Assembly (NCBI RefSeq): GCF_900155435.1
Contig: NZ_LT700212.1
Span: 1,050,511-1,099,910 of the forward strand
Reading direction: 5' to 3'
From: Actinomyces provencensis
GTDB lineage: Bacteria > Actinomycetota > Actinomycetes > Actinomycetales > Actinomycetaceae
Length of the DNA: 49,400 bases
Within the stretch, counting starts at the first letter, position 1. Each line of letters starts with the position of its first letter. Below are positions 31,205 through 39,795 of the stretch, in pieces. The position numbers and the translations under genes are program-made. The notes below the pieces were generated by a model. That model was not told the DNA's origin and did no database searches. It saw only the letters and a list, made by a program, of their open reading frames with translations.

Positions 31205-32418
31205 CGGTGCGCGGGCACGACGGGCTGGTTGATGCCCGTCATGAGGTCCAGGAACCACTGCTGGGAGATGTCGAAGGCCTTGCCGCCCGCGATGCGCGGG
31301 AAGGCAATGGCGCTGAGCCGGTCGCCGTTCTCCTCGTCGTGGCCGATCACGCCGGACTCACCCTTGAGGGCGCACTCGACGGCCAGGTCGGTCATCGACT
31401 TGATGAGACGGAGGTCGTCGGCGTTGGCGTGCCAGGCGCGGGAGAAGTACCCGGACTTCTGGACCATGACCTTCTCCGCACCGATGCGCTCCGCGAACTG
31501 CTTGGCGAACCACTGTCCGGGGTTGATGGTGTCGAGCTTCACGTGGCCGAAGGGGTCGCGCTCGACCTCCTCGCCGCGTGCCTCCTTCTCCGCGATGATC
31601 TCGGGCACGCCCGCGCCCTCGGAGAGGAAGATGTTGACGTTGCCGATCTCGTCCATGACCCCGCGCAGACGTGCGGCCTCGCCCTCGATGTCGATGGCGA
31701 GCTCGGGCAGGAAGACGGCGTGGACGTCCCAGCGCTCGGGGGTCAGTCCGATGGAGGGCGCCCACTCCTGCTTGCCGACCCACTCGTGGTAGTCGGCCGC
31801 GGACTGCGCGGTCAGGTACCCGCAGTTGCGTCCCATGACCTCGTGGACGATGAGCATGCGCGGGTTGGAGCGGTGCTCCCCGATGACGTGCTGGGCGAAG
31901 ACGGAGGCCTCCTCCGCCGCGGTCCAGGCACCGAGGGACTGGCGGATCGGGATGATGTCGTTGTCGATGGTCTTGGGCAGGCCGACGACGGTGAGGTGGT
32001 AGTCGTGCTCCTCCAGGTAGGCGGCCAGGTCGGCGGCGGTGGTGTTCGTGTCGTCCCCGCCGATGGTGTGCAGGACGTCGACACCGTCGCGCCGCAGCTG
32101 CTCGGCCGCGACCTCCAGGGGGTTCTCCCCCTCCTTGACGAGTCCGCGCTCCACGAGGTTCTTGGCGTTGGTCAGCTTGACGCGCGAGTTGCCGATGGGC
32201 GAGCCGCCGAAGCGGTGGAGGATGGCGGCGTCACGGCGGGCCTGGTCGTCGACGACCACGTAGTTCCCGGTGAGCAGGCCGTGGTAGCCGTACTGGTAGG
32301 CGATGATCTCGACGTCCGGGTCGATCTCGGTGTAGCGCTCGATGAGACCACCCACGGCGGAGGAGAGGCAGGGGGCGAAACCACCGGCGGTGAGCAGGGC
32401 GACACGACGGACCGACAT
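31201..32418 (-). CDS. pfp: 6-phosphofructokinase, PPi-dependent type
   Basis: A 405-residue phosphofructokinase. ATG 32418 has AAAGG upstream and a TAGACT -10 at 32483 to 32478. Substrate binding is shown by LTAGGFAPCLSS, TIGGDDTNTTA (118-128) and LPKTIDNDI (147-155). The second Asp of GGDD (residue 122, Gly in ATP-dependent enzymes) and the Lys of PKTIDND are the diagnostic residues for pyrophosphate use. Actinomyces naeslundii is known to have PPi-PFK, consistent with the suggested taxon. The reaction is reversible. Confidence 0.9.
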   Translation of the reverse strand: MSVRRVALLTAGGFAPCLSSAVGGLIERYTEIDPDVEIIAYQYGYHGLLTGNYVVVDDQARRDAAILHRFGGSPIGNSRVKLTNAKNLVERGLVKEGENPLEVAAEQLRRDGVDVLHTIGGDDTNTTAADLAAYLEEHDYHLTVVGLPKTIDNDIIPIRQSLGAWTAAEEASVFAQHVIGEHRSNPRMLIVHEVMGRNCGYLTAQSAADYHEWVGKQEWAPSIGLTPERWDVHAVFLPELAIDIEGEAARLRGVMDEIGNVNIFLSEGAGVPEIIAEKEARGEEVERDPFGHVKLDTINPGQWFAKQFAERIGAEKVMVQKSGYFSRAWHANADDLRLIKSMTDLAVECALKGESGVIGHDEENGDRLSAIAFPRIAGGKAFDISQQWFLDLMTGINQPVVPAHR

Positions 32419-32513
32419 GGAGGGGCACCTTTCACGGGAGTACGACGGGCGAGGAACACCCGCAATTGACCGTGGCCAGTCTAGCGGCAGTCGCAGGGGG
32501 GACGAGGGCGACG

Positions 32514-33377
32514 TCAGTCCTGCGGACGGTCCGTGTCCGCCGCGGCCTCCTCCGGCGCAGCGCCCTCCCCGGGGGCCTCGTCCGCCGCGGCGTCCCGGTC
32601 CGGTTCCTCCGGGGGTCCGGGCACCTCGACCTCGGGGGCGACGCGCCCACCCGGGGCGGGGCGTCCGTTGGTGGGGACGGGCCCCTCGAAGGTGCCCTCC
32701 TCCGCCATCTTCGCCTTGACATCGGCGGCGTAGAGGTCCACGTACTCCTGGCCCGACAGGAGCATGAGGTTGTACATGATCTCGTCGGTGATGGCGCGCA
32801 GGACGTAGCGGTCCTTGGACAGCCCCCGGTAACGGGAGAAGTCCAGGGGCTTGCCGATGACCATGCCGATGTTGGTGCGCGAGGGCACCTTCTGCCCGAT
32901 CGGTTGCGCCGCGTGTGTGCCGATCATGGCCACGGGGAGCACGGGGGCTCCCGAGAGGAGTGCGAGGCGCGCCACGCCGGTCTTGCCCCGGTAGAGGCGA
33001 CCGTCGGGGCTGCGCGTGCCCTCGGGGTAGATCCCGAAGAGCTCACCGCGTGCCAGCCGGTCGAGGCCCGCCTTCAGCGCCGCCTCGGAGGCGCGACCCC
33101 CCGAGCGGTCCACGGGAATGGTGCCGACGGCCCGCATGAACTCCTTGGTGGCCCAGCCCTTGACACCGGTCCCGGTGAAGTAGTCGGCCTTGCCCATGAA
33201 GACGACCTCACGGTCGAGCATCATGGGCAGGAACACCGAGTCCCACACCGCATTGTGGTTCGAGGCCAGGATCGCGGGCCCCTCGGTGGGCACGTTCTCC
33301 TTGCCGCGGATCCACGGCTTGTAGGCGGTGCGCAGCACCGGACCGCCAGTGGCCTTCAGAGCCTGGTAGAAACCCAC
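32514..33377 (-). CDS. 1-acyl-sn-glycerol-3-phosphate acyltransferase (PlsC family)
   Basis: A 287-residue protein starting at GTG 33377, with CAGGAGG 4 nt upstream. The catalytic HX4D is SNHNAVWD (His41, Asp46), followed by GTIPVDRSGG and YPEGTRSPDG (Glu119). The last 55 residues are acidic, Pro/Glu/Ala-rich and probably disordered. It transfers an acyl chain in phosphatidic-acid synthesis at the membrane. Related actinobacterial genes (Rv2182c type) sit in the same aroG neighbourhood. Confidence 0.9.
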   Translation of the reverse strand: MGFYQALKATGGPVLRTAYKPWIRGKENVPTEGPAILASNHNAVWDSVFLPMMLDREVVFMGKADYFTGTGVKGWATKEFMRAVGTIPVDRSGGRASEAALKAGLDRLARGELFGIYPEGTRSPDGRLYRGKTGVARLALLSGAPVLPVAMIGTHAAQPIGQKVPSRTNIGMVIGKPLDFSRYRGLSKDRYVLRAITDEIMYNLMLLSGQEYVDLYAADVKAKMAEEGTFEGPVPTNGRPAPGGRVAPEVEVPGPPEEPDRDAAADEAPGEGAAPEEAAADTDRPQD

Positions 33378-33413
33378 GGATCCTCCTGATGACTCCCCCG
33401 GGTACGGACGAAC

Positions 33414-33419
33414 TAGGAT
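33414..33419 (+). promoter_or_regulatory. -10 box for leader peptide and exonuclease gene
   Basis: TAGGAT at 33414-33419 is followed by 7 nt and an ATG at 33427, the same geometry as the leaderless genes in this window. Confidence 0.5.
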
Positions 33420-33426
33420 CCACCCT

Positions 33427-33498
33427 ATGACGTCCGGGACCGCTTCGACGCCACATGGCGCGGCCGGTCCCGTCGTACCCGGGTGGGAGGGCGCGTGA
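33427..33498 (+). CDS. Putative 23-residue leader peptide
   Basis: ATG 33427 opens a short frame encoding MTSGTASTPHGAAGPVVPGW plus three residues. Its TGA (33496-33498) overlaps the GTG start of the exonuclease gene as GTGA. TAGGAT 7 nt upstream would make it leaderless. No repeated regulatory codons are evident, so simple translational coupling is the likely function. Could be chance. Confidence 0.45.
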   Translation: MTSGTASTPHGAAGPVVPGWEGA

Positions 33499-35231
33499 AC
33501 GCGCCCCCTCCGGGTCAGCGTCCCGCCGTCGCCTCACGTGAGGTCGCCACGCGCCTCACCGAGGCCGTCCCCATCGGTGTCCAGGTGGGTCTGGACCAGT
33601 TGGGCACGCCCCTGGAGGACGTGGAGTGGGTGGTCGTGGACCTGGAGACCACCGGTATCGGCGCATCGGCCTCCATCACGGAGATCGGTGCGGTGAGGGT
33701 GCGCGGCGGGGACGTGGTGGACGAGTTCCAGACCCTGGTGGACCCCGGGGAACCCATCTCCCCCCGCATCACCGCACTCACCGGGATCACGACCTCGATG
33801 CTCCGGGGCCAACCCACCATCGACCGTGCCTACGCCGACTTCGCGAGGTGGGCGGGTCTGGAGGATGCCTCCGGGTTCGCGCTGCCCACTCCCTCCTGCG
33901 TGCTGGTCGCCCACAACGCCCCCTTCGACGTCGGCTTCCTGAGACGCGCCGCTCGCAGCACCGGTCACGACTGGCCCGCCCCACGCGTGGTCGACACCCT
34001 GGCCCTGGCCCGCATCGCGCTGCCGCGGCCCCTGGTGCGCAACCACCGACTGGCCACCCTCGCCGGGCACTTCTCCACCTCCGACCAGGACCGGCACCGT
34101 GCCCTGGGGGATGCACGCACCACGGTGGAGGTCCTGCGCGGACTCATCGACGTGCTGGCGCCCCTGGGGGTGCGCACCATCGAGGACGTCTCGACGGTGG
34201 GGGCACCCGTCCCCACCCGGCGTCGTCGCCGCGTCGCCCTCGCGGACGACCTGCCGCGTTCCCCGGGTGTCTACCGCTTCCTCGATGCTGCGGGGGCGCC
34301 CCTCTACGTGGGCTCCGCGACGAACCTGCGCTCCCGGGTGCGCTCGTACTTCACCGCCTCGGAGACCCGCGCCAAGGTGCGTCGGATGCTCGACGTGACC
34401 GCCGACGTGCAGGTCACCCCCACGTCCACCCTCCTGGATGCCCGCGTCGAGGAGCTGCGGGCCATCCGGACCCTGCACCCGATGTTCAACTCCGCCTCCA
34501 CCCACCAGGACCGCACCATGTGGGTCGTGCGCCGGGGAGGGTCCGTGGACGTGGTACCGGTGGTGGGGGCTGACGACGCCCTGGACGCCCTGGGCCCCTT
34601 CCGGGGGTCCTCGCACGCCGGTCGTGCGCGCGACGCACTCCAGGCGACCTATGCGCACGATGGGGACGCACCACTGGCCGGGCCCTCCGCCCGCACGGAC
34701 CCGCAGCGCGCATCGGAGCTGGGGGGCGCCCTGCGCGGCGAGCACTGCGGGGTCGTGGACTGCCTGCTGGGGCGCATGGCGAGTGCCTCCGAGGTGGAGG
34801 ACTTCGAGGGGGCCACGAGGTGGCGGGGACTGCTCGCGGCCTACCTGTCGGGTCTGCAGCGGCGCGCGGACGTCGTGCCGATGGCTGCGGCGCGCCGGGT
34901 GGTCTGGGCGCAGCACCTGGACGACGGCGGCTGGACCCTCCACTGCTCCTCCTGGGGGAGGCTGGTGCGCACGGTCTCGACGCCTCCCCGGACCTCTCCC
35001 CTGCCGTGGGTGGAGTCCCTCCTCTCCGAGGAGCCCCTGCCCCGACCGCCCGTCTTCCTGGCCGGCACCACCTGGGAGGAGGTCCGTCTCCTCACGGACT
35101 CCGTCACGGAGGCGGGCACGCGCCTGGTGCACTGGGAGGGCGAGGTTCCCCTGGCGGCACCGGTGGACTCACCGCTGGCGCGCACACGCCTGCTGGCCAA
35201 CCTGGACCTCGCCGGGCGTCGGGGGGCGTGA
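33495..35231 (+). CDS. DEDD exonuclease fused to GIY-YIG (UvrC/Cho-like) nuclease
   Basis: A 578-residue protein. GTG 33495 has GGGAGG 4 nt upstream. Residues about 43-225 are a DnaQ-like DEDDh exonuclease: VVVDLETTG (Asp49, Glu51), VAHNAPFDVGFL (Asp145), HRALGDA (His201, Asp206). Residues about 253-330 are a GIY-YIG nuclease: SPGVYRFLD...PLYVGSATNLRSRVRSYF. The C-terminal third is weakly conserved. The fusion matches M. tuberculosis Rv2191, a repair-type nuclease of unclear pathway. Its 5' end appears coupled to a short upstream frame. Confidence 0.9.
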   Translation: MNAPPPGQRPAVASREVATRLTEAVPIGVQVGLDQLGTPLEDVEWVVVDLETTGIGASASITEIGAVRVRGGDVVDEFQTLVDPGEPISPRITALTGITTSMLRGQPTIDRAYADFARWAGLEDASGFALPTPSCVLVAHNAPFDVGFLRRAARSTGHDWPAPRVVDTLALARIALPRPLVRNHRLATLAGHFSTSDQDRHRALGDARTTVEVLRGLIDVLAPLGVRTIEDVSTVGAPVPTRRRRRVALADDLPRSPGVYRFLDAAGAPLYVGSATNLRSRVRSYFTASETRAKVRRMLDVTADVQVTPTSTLLDARVEELRAIRTLHPMFNSASTHQDRTMWVVRRGGSVDVVPVVGADDALDALGPFRGSSHAGRARDALQATYAHDGDAPLAGPSARTDPQRASELGGALRGEHCGVVDCLLGRMASASEVEDFEGATRWRGLLAAYLSGLQRRADVVPMAAARRVVWAQHLDDGGWTLHCSSWGRLVRTVSTPPRTSPLPWVESLLSEEPLPRPPVFLAGTTWEEVRLLTDSVTEAGTRLVHWEGEVPLAAPVDSPLARTRLLANLDLAGRRGA

Positions 35232-35322
35232 GGGGGACGGGATCGCGCACGTGCCTCGCATCCCCGGGCCCGGGACGTGGGATGATCGGTACAGGAAGTT
35301 CTCCGACGCGGGAAGGAAACCC

Positions 35323-35601
35323 ATGCTCACCGCCATCGTCCTCATCAGTGCAGACGTCGACCGCATTCCCGAGGTCGCCCAGGCCATCGCAGACCTGGAC
35401 GGCGTCAGCGAGGTCTACTCCGTCACCGGGGACATCGACCTCGTCGCCCTGGTCCGTGTACGCGAGTACGACGACCTGGCGACGGTCGTCTCCGACCGCC
35501 TCGGCAAGGTCGAGGGCGTGCGCTCCATGCGCACCCACATCGCCTTCCGCTCCTTCTCCAGCACGGACCTCGAGGAGGCATTCCACCTCGGTCTGGAGTG
35601 A
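35323..35601 (+). CDS. Stand-alone Lrp/AsnC ligand-binding (RAM) domain protein
   Basis: A 92-residue protein, MLTAIVLISADVDRIPEVAQ at ATG 35323, with GGAAGGA upstream. It matches the effector domain of Lrp/AsnC regulators (VSEVYSVTGDIDLVALVRV, GVRSMRTHIAFRSF) and lacks the HTH. Similar single-domain proteins lie near trpD in actinobacteria. It may bind an amino acid and oligomerise. Confidence 0.9.
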   Translation: MLTAIVLISADVDRIPEVAQAIADLDGVSEVYSVTGDIDLVALVRVREYDDLATVVSDRLGKVEGVRSMRTHIAFRSFSSTDLEEAFHLGLE

Positions 35602-35643
35602 CGCGGGTCGTACCCCGTCGCGACCCTGCACCGGCACCGTGGA

Positions 35644-35681
35644 CCGGGAGGGTGCCCGCCCGCAGGCGGACACCCTCCCGG
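35644..35681. terminator. Bidirectional terminator between Lrp-like gene and trpD
   Basis: CCGGGAGGGTGCCCGCC pairs with GGCGGACACCCTCCCGG around CGCA, with one mismatch. The 17-bp stem lies between convergent genes. Confidence 0.8.
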
Positions 35682-35727
35682 AACCATCCACGCCGGTCCC
35701 CCGTCGGGGCGCCCGGGGCAGGGCTCC

Positions 35728-36780
35728 TCAGCGGTTGGTCTCCTCGATCCAGCGCTGCAGGACCTCTGCGGCCGACCCGGAGTCGATCGCCTCAGCTGCC
35801 CGCTCGATGCCCACCGCGAGCTGGGTGACCACGTCCGTGGCCAGGAGCCCGGGCTCCTGGGACAGCGCGTACGCGGCGATCCCCGCAGCCGTGTTCAGCA
35901 GGACCGCGTCACGCACGGGGCCGCCTGCACCCGCCAGGATGTCGCGCGCCACCTGCGCGTTCTCCGCGGCGCTGCCACCCTCGAGGTCGGTGACAGTCGC
36001 ACGCTCGAAGCCGAATGCGTCCACGGCGTCGAACTCGCTGTACTCCACCACTCCCCCGGCGACCGACCAGACCTGACTGGGTTCGATGGTCGTGAGCTCG
36101 TCCAACCCGCGCTCCGCACCCCGGAACACCAGGGCCGAGGAGCCACGCTCGGCGAACACGCCCGCCATGAGGGGTGCGTTGGGGGCCTGGGCGACACCGA
36201 CCGCGGAAGCTGCCGGACGGGCCGGGTTCGTCAGGGGTCCGAGCACGTTGAACACCGTGGGGAAGGGCAGTTGCCTGCGCACTCCCGCCGCGTAGCGCAT
36301 GGAGGGGTGGAACGTCTTCGCGAACAGGAAGGTGATGCCGACCCGGTCGAAGACCTCCCCGACCCGCTCCGGGGGAAGGTCCAGGTTGAGGCCCAGGGCC
36401 TCGAGCACGTCCGCGGAGCCGGAGGCGGAGGCGGAGGCGCGGTTGCCGTGCTTGACCACGGGCACCCCGGCGCCGGCCAGCACGACGGCCGACATGGTGG
36501 AGATGTTCACCGTGCGCGCGCGGTCGCCGCCCGTGCCGACGATGTCGAGCGCGTCCTGGGGAACGTCCACCGGCTCCGCGTGGTCCTGCATGGCGGCCGC
36601 GAGTCCGTGGACCTCGGAGACGCTGGCCCCCTTGGAGGTGAGGGCGGTGAGGAAGGACGCGAGACGGACGTCCCCGAGCTCACCGGTCATCACCTGGTCC
36701 ATGACGGCGTACGCCGTGTCGTGGTCCAGGTCCCGGCCGCCCAGGACGTCCCCCATGACCTCTGCCCAGGTGCTGGTCAC
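35728..36780 (-). CDS. trpD: Anthranilate phosphoribosyltransferase
   Basis: A 350-residue enzyme of tryptophan synthesis transferring phosphoribose from PRPP to anthranilate. GTG 36780 shares GTGA with the upstream receiver-like gene. Motifs are DIVGTGGDRARTVNIST (PRPP site), VVKHGNRASASASGSADVLE and FNVLGPLTNPARP. The usual KHGNRAxSSxxGxAD is present as NRASASASGSAD. No other trp gene is in the window. Confidence 0.94.
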   Translation of the reverse strand: MTSTWAEVMGDVLGGRDLDHDTAYAVMDQVMTGELGDVRLASFLTALTSKGASVSEVHGLAAAMQDHAEPVDVPQDALDIVGTGGDRARTVNISTMSAVVLAGAGVPVVKHGNRASASASGSADVLEALGLNLDLPPERVGEVFDRVGITFLFAKTFHPSMRYAAGVRRQLPFPTVFNVLGPLTNPARPAASAVGVAQAPNAPLMAGVFAERGSSALVFRGAERGLDELTTIEPSQVWSVAGGVVEYSEFDAVDAFGFERATVTDLEGGSAAENAQVARDILAGAGGPVRDAVLLNTAAGIAAYALSQEPGLLATDVVTQLAVGIERAAEAIDSGSAAEVLQRWIEETNR

Positions 36781-37169
36781 AGCTCCCCCTCGAGCACGGC
36801 GGCGAGGGTCTCCTGGAGGACGATGGGATCCAGGGGATCGGGGATGGTGGCGGTCGCTCCCGCCCAGGACGCCAACCAGTCGTCCTGCTGGCGCGCGGTG
36901 AGGATGATCACCGGGGGGACGTCGTCGAAGGTCTCCGAGATCTCCTTCGCCAAGGACATCCCACCCTCCTTGGTGGCCTCCCCGTCGAGCACCAGGGCTG
37001 CGAAGTGCCCGGTGCGCATGAGCTCCAGGGCGCCCGCGGGAGTGGCCGCCTGGGACCACTCGACCTTGGGCGAATCCTTGCCAGGACGCAGTCCCACGCC
37101 GTCCATGACGGCTCTGCGGGTGTCGATGTCATCGCTGTACAGCAGGACGCCAACGGTCTGGTCGCTCAC
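36777..37169 (-). CDS. Receiver-like (degenerate CheY fold) protein coupled to trpD
   Basis: A 130-residue protein starting at GTG 37169, with GGAGGAG 5 nt upstream. The fold follows a receiver domain: VGVLLYSDDIDTRRAVMDGV, FAALVLDGEATKEGGMSLA, VPPVIILTARQQDDWLASWA. The acidic pair near the N-terminus and an Asp at the phospho-site position (LVLDGE) remain, while the usual Lys segment is altered. It could act without phosphorylation. A TAGAAT -10 lies at 37229 to 37224. Confidence 0.75.
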   Translation of the reverse strand: MSDQTVGVLLYSDDIDTRRAVMDGVGLRPGKDSPKVEWSQAATPAGALELMRTGHFAALVLDGEATKEGGMSLAKEISETFDDVPPVIILTARQQDDWLASWAGATATIPDPLDPIVLQETLAAVLEGEL

Positions 37170-37234
37170 GTGTACTCCTCCGGGAAATGGGGCGCGCGCG
37201 TGGCGCCCACGGGTCAACGGGGCCATTCTATGCG

Positions 37235-37272
37235 CCGGTGGGCGGGTCCCCCGAGGAGGACCCGCCCACCGG
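37235..37272 (-). terminator. Terminator of the FKBP gene
   Basis: CCGGTGGGCGGGTCC (37235-37249) and its perfect complement (37258-37272) form a 15-bp stem with an 8-nt loop, 18 nt after the FKBP stop. Confidence 0.85.
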
Positions 37273-37290
37273 ACCTGCGCGAGGAGCCGA

Positions 37291-38298
37291 TCAGCCCTCG
37301 GCGCTGGTGTCGTGCAGGACACCGACGATGTCGACCACCATGACGGTGGCCTTCGTCTCCGCGTCGGTGGCACCCGACTGGGAGGCGTCCGCTGTCGGAC
37401 CGTAGACGATCAGGACCCGGCTACCCACCGTCTTGCCGACCATCTCCGTGACACCCGGGGAGAGCATCTGGGCGTTGTCCGGCCAGGTCCCCGACGTCTC
37501 GGAGTCCTCACCGAAGTAGCCACCCACGGCGTGGTAGACGACGTAGTCGCTGTCCGTGATCTCCTCACCGGAGCCGGTGGCCAGGGTCGTCTCGGAGTCC
37601 TCGGGCTGGGTGGTGCCGGAGAAGGTGAGCGTCGGCTCGGAGCCGAGGTCGCCCTCGACACTGATGCCACTGGGCAGCTCGTCGTCGGTGGGCGTCGCGT
37701 CCTCGAGGGCCGAGGTGTCACTCGGGTCCACCGAGTCGATGATGTCGACGACGAAGACCAGGGTGGCATTGGCGGGGATCGTTGCCTCCTCCCCGCTCTG
37801 GGCGTCACCCGACCCGGTCTCGCCGTACCCCCACTCGGAGGGGATGACCAGCTGGACGCGGTCGCCGACGTGCTGCTCCGCCAGGCCGTACTTCCAGCCC
37901 TCGATGACCTGGTTGAGCCCGAACGCGGCCGGGGACCCGTTCGTGAACGAGGAGTCGAAGACCTTGCCGTTCCAGAGGGCGCCGGCGTAGTTGACGAGCA
38001 GGAAGTCGTCGGAGGAGATCTCCTCGCCGTCGCCTTCGGAGAGGGTCCTGGCGGATATCTGGGTGGGCTCGGTGCCGGAACCGGCGGAGATCGTCGGCTC
38101 CTCACCGAAGTCACCCGTCACATCGGGGAAGTTGGCGTCCCCGGAACGGTCGACCGTGGGGGCCGCCTCGCCGGACTGGGAGGAGCCCGACTCCGCGCCG
38201 GACTCGCCGGACTGGGAGTCGGAGGAACAGGCCGCGAGGCCGAGCGAGAGCGCGAGGGCCGCGCACACGGCGAGGCCCTTCCTGAGGGGGTTCGTCAT
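37291..38298 (-). CDS. FKBP-type peptidyl-prolyl isomerase lipoprotein with two domains
   Basis: A 335-residue exported lipoprotein starting at ATG 38298. A signal peptide (basic MTNPLRKG, hydrophobic core) ends in lipobox LAAC with Cys24. A Ser/Gly-rich linker follows. The first FKBP domain (about 90-190) is canonical: VNYAGALWNGKVFDSSF, VIEGWKYGLAEQHVGDRVQLVIP, WGYGETG. The second (about 215-330) is divergent, with VVYHAVGGYFGEDSETSGTW and LSPGVTEMVGKTVGSRVLIV but several active-site aromatics missing. It should aid folding of exported proteins at the membrane. Confidence 0.9.
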   Translation of the reverse strand: MTNPLRKGLAVCAALALSLGLAACSSDSQSGESGAESGSSQSGEAAPTVDRSGDANFPDVTGDFGEEPTISAGSGTEPTQISARTLSEGDGEEISSDDFLLVNYAGALWNGKVFDSSFTNGSPAAFGLNQVIEGWKYGLAEQHVGDRVQLVIPSEWGYGETGSGDAQSGEEATIPANATLVFVVDIIDSVDPSDTSALEDATPTDDELPSGISVEGDLGSEPTLTFSGTTQPEDSETTLATGSGEEITDSDYVVYHAVGGYFGEDSETSGTWPDNAQMLSPGVTEMVGKTVGSRVLIVYGPTADASQSGATDAETKATVMVVDIVGVLHDTSAEG

Positions 38299-38302
38299 CG
38301 GC

Positions 38303-38656
38303 TCAGTGGAACGATTCGCCGCAGGCGCAGCTGTTCTGCGCGTTGGGGTTGTCGATCGTGAATCCCTGACGCTCGATGGAGTCGGCGAAGTCGATGGTGG
38401 CGCCGGCCAGGTAGGGGACGCTCATGCGGTCCACGACCACCTCGACACCGTCGAAGTCACGCACCGCGTCCCCGTCCAGGACCCGGTCGTCGAAGTAGAG
38501 CTGGTAGATCAGGCCGGAGCAGCCGCCGGGCTGCACGGCGATGCGCAGGCGGAGGTCGTCACGTCCCTCCTGCTCGAGCAGGCTCTTGACCTTCGCGGCC
38601 GCGACCTCGGTCAGCAGGACCTCGTGGGTCGGCAGCTCGGTGGTGGTGTCGGACAT
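38303..38656 (-). CDS. erpA: Iron-sulfur cluster insertion protein (A-type carrier)
   Basis: A 117-residue HesB/IscA-type carrier starting at ATG 38656. The three cluster ligands are Cys46 in QPGGCSGL and Cys110 and Cys112 in NSCACGESF. It passes 4Fe-4S clusters to apo-proteins. The FKBP gene begins only 4 nt downstream, so they are cotranscribed. A TAGGCT hexamer at 38700 to 38695 may be the -10. Confidence 0.93.
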   Translation of the reverse strand: MSDTTTELPTHEVLLTEVAAAKVKSLLEQEGRDDLRLRIAVQPGGCSGLIYQLYFDDRVLDGDAVRDFDGVEVVVDRMSVPYLAGATIDFADSIERQGFTIDNPNAQNSCACGESFH

Positions 38657-38778
38657 GGTGCTCCTCGATCTGTGTGTCCTCGTTGTCGCCCGTCAGCCTA
38701 CGTCCGCGACCTTGCCACCGCCATGGGTGTTTCCTGGGAGTTCGCCCACGGCGCAGCGTGGGACGCCAGCGCACATCG

Positions 38779-38800
38779 CCCCGGGGACCGCGGTCCGGGG
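38779..38800 (-). terminator. Hairpin after glycerate kinase gene
   Basis: GGACCGCGGTCC (38785-38796) is a perfect palindrome flanked by CCCC and GGGG, three nt beyond the glycerate kinase stop. Confidence 0.55.
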
Positions 38801-38803
38801 CCC

Positions 38804-39793
38804 TCAGCGGTGCACCCCGAGCCAGGTCCGCGCGATCCGGGCGCCGGCCCGTCGCAACTCATCCTCCCCGGCGCCCGCAGTGATCACACCGTGGAGGCCC
38901 CACTGGGCGGCCTCGTGTGCGGACAGGCTCGACTCCCGTCCCACCGCCACGACGGGCAGTGCGTGCAGGGCCGCGGAGGCGGTCACGGAGTCGAGCAGGG
39001 CGTCGGCCAGGTGTGGGGAATGCAACATCGGCTCCAGCACCACGACCAGGTCGCACGCGGCGCAGCGCGCGTCCAGGTCCCACGTCCGGGCCAGCAGCGT
39101 GCCCGTCGGCACGATCCTCCCGCCCAGTGCCGCGACCACGGCCGCCGCCCCACCCGCAGCCCCCGAGCCCGGCAGCCGGGAGGGGTCCCGGTGTGCAGGC
39201 GCGTCCGCGAGGGCCAGTGCAGGGCGTGGTGTGCCCACGCCGGCGAAGAAGCGGGCGAGGGCGGCGGTGTGGGCGCGGTCCTGCCGGTTGCGTGGGCCGA
39301 GGTCGATCCCCGTGGCCACCACCGAGGACAGTCCCAGGAGGGGGCGTGCCGTGGAGGCTGCTGCGATGAGGTCACGTCCGCCGAGCACCCCGCGGGCCGC
39401 CTCCAGGGCGACCCGGGCCGAGTCGGCCAGGGTCGCGTCGCGCGCCACCTCCAGGCCCGAGAGCTCCTCGAGGAACCCCAGGCCCGCGTCCACGTCGATG
39501 TTGTGCCCGCCCTCGACGACCGGGGTCAGCCCCGCACCCCACGCTGCCAGCACCTCGCGTCCCGCACGGTGGGTGGTCTCCTCCTCCACCCCCACCACGA
39601 CGGGTGCGAGGGAGTGGGTGGGGGCGGCCAGGAGGGACTCCTCGAAGTCCTCCCCGGGCCCGAAGGGCACGGTGTCCACGTGGGTCCCGGGGCAGGCGTC
39701 GACCAGGCCCTCTCCCACCAGGGCAAGGGCCCGGCCCGCGCTCCCCGGTCCCGGTCGCTCCCAGTGGCCGGCGACGAGGACGCGTGCGACCAC
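38804..39793 (-). CDS. Glycerate kinase family protein
   Basis: A 329-residue protein starting at GTG 39793, two nt after the M20 stop. The signature PGSGAAGGAAAVVAALGG matches the glycerate kinase PGxGAAGG motif. Others are FGPGEDFEESL near the start, HNIDVDAGLGFLEELSG, DLVVVLEPML and C-terminal VVAVGRESS. It phosphorylates glycerate at position 2 or 3. Divergent relatives exist in actinobacteria and the physiological substrate is assumed. Confidence 0.85.
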   Translation of the reverse strand: MVARVLVAGHWERPGPGSAGRALALVGEGLVDACPGTHVDTVPFGPGEDFEESLLAAPTHSLAPVVVGVEEETTHRAGREVLAAWGAGLTPVVEGGHNIDVDAGLGFLEELSGLEVARDATLADSARVALEAARGVLGGRDLIAAASTARPLLGLSSVVATGIDLGPRNRQDRAHTAALARFFAGVGTPRPALALADAPAHRDPSRLPGSGAAGGAAAVVAALGGRIVPTGTLLARTWDLDARCAACDLVVVLEPMLHSPHLADALLDSVTASAALHALPVVAVGRESSLSAHEAAQWGLHGVITAGAGEDELRRAGARIARTWLGVHR

Positions 39794-39795
39794 CC

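Noticed and set aside
31201-32418. ATP-dependent phosphofructokinase
   Set aside because: GGDD and PKTIDND residues are those of PPi-using enzymes.
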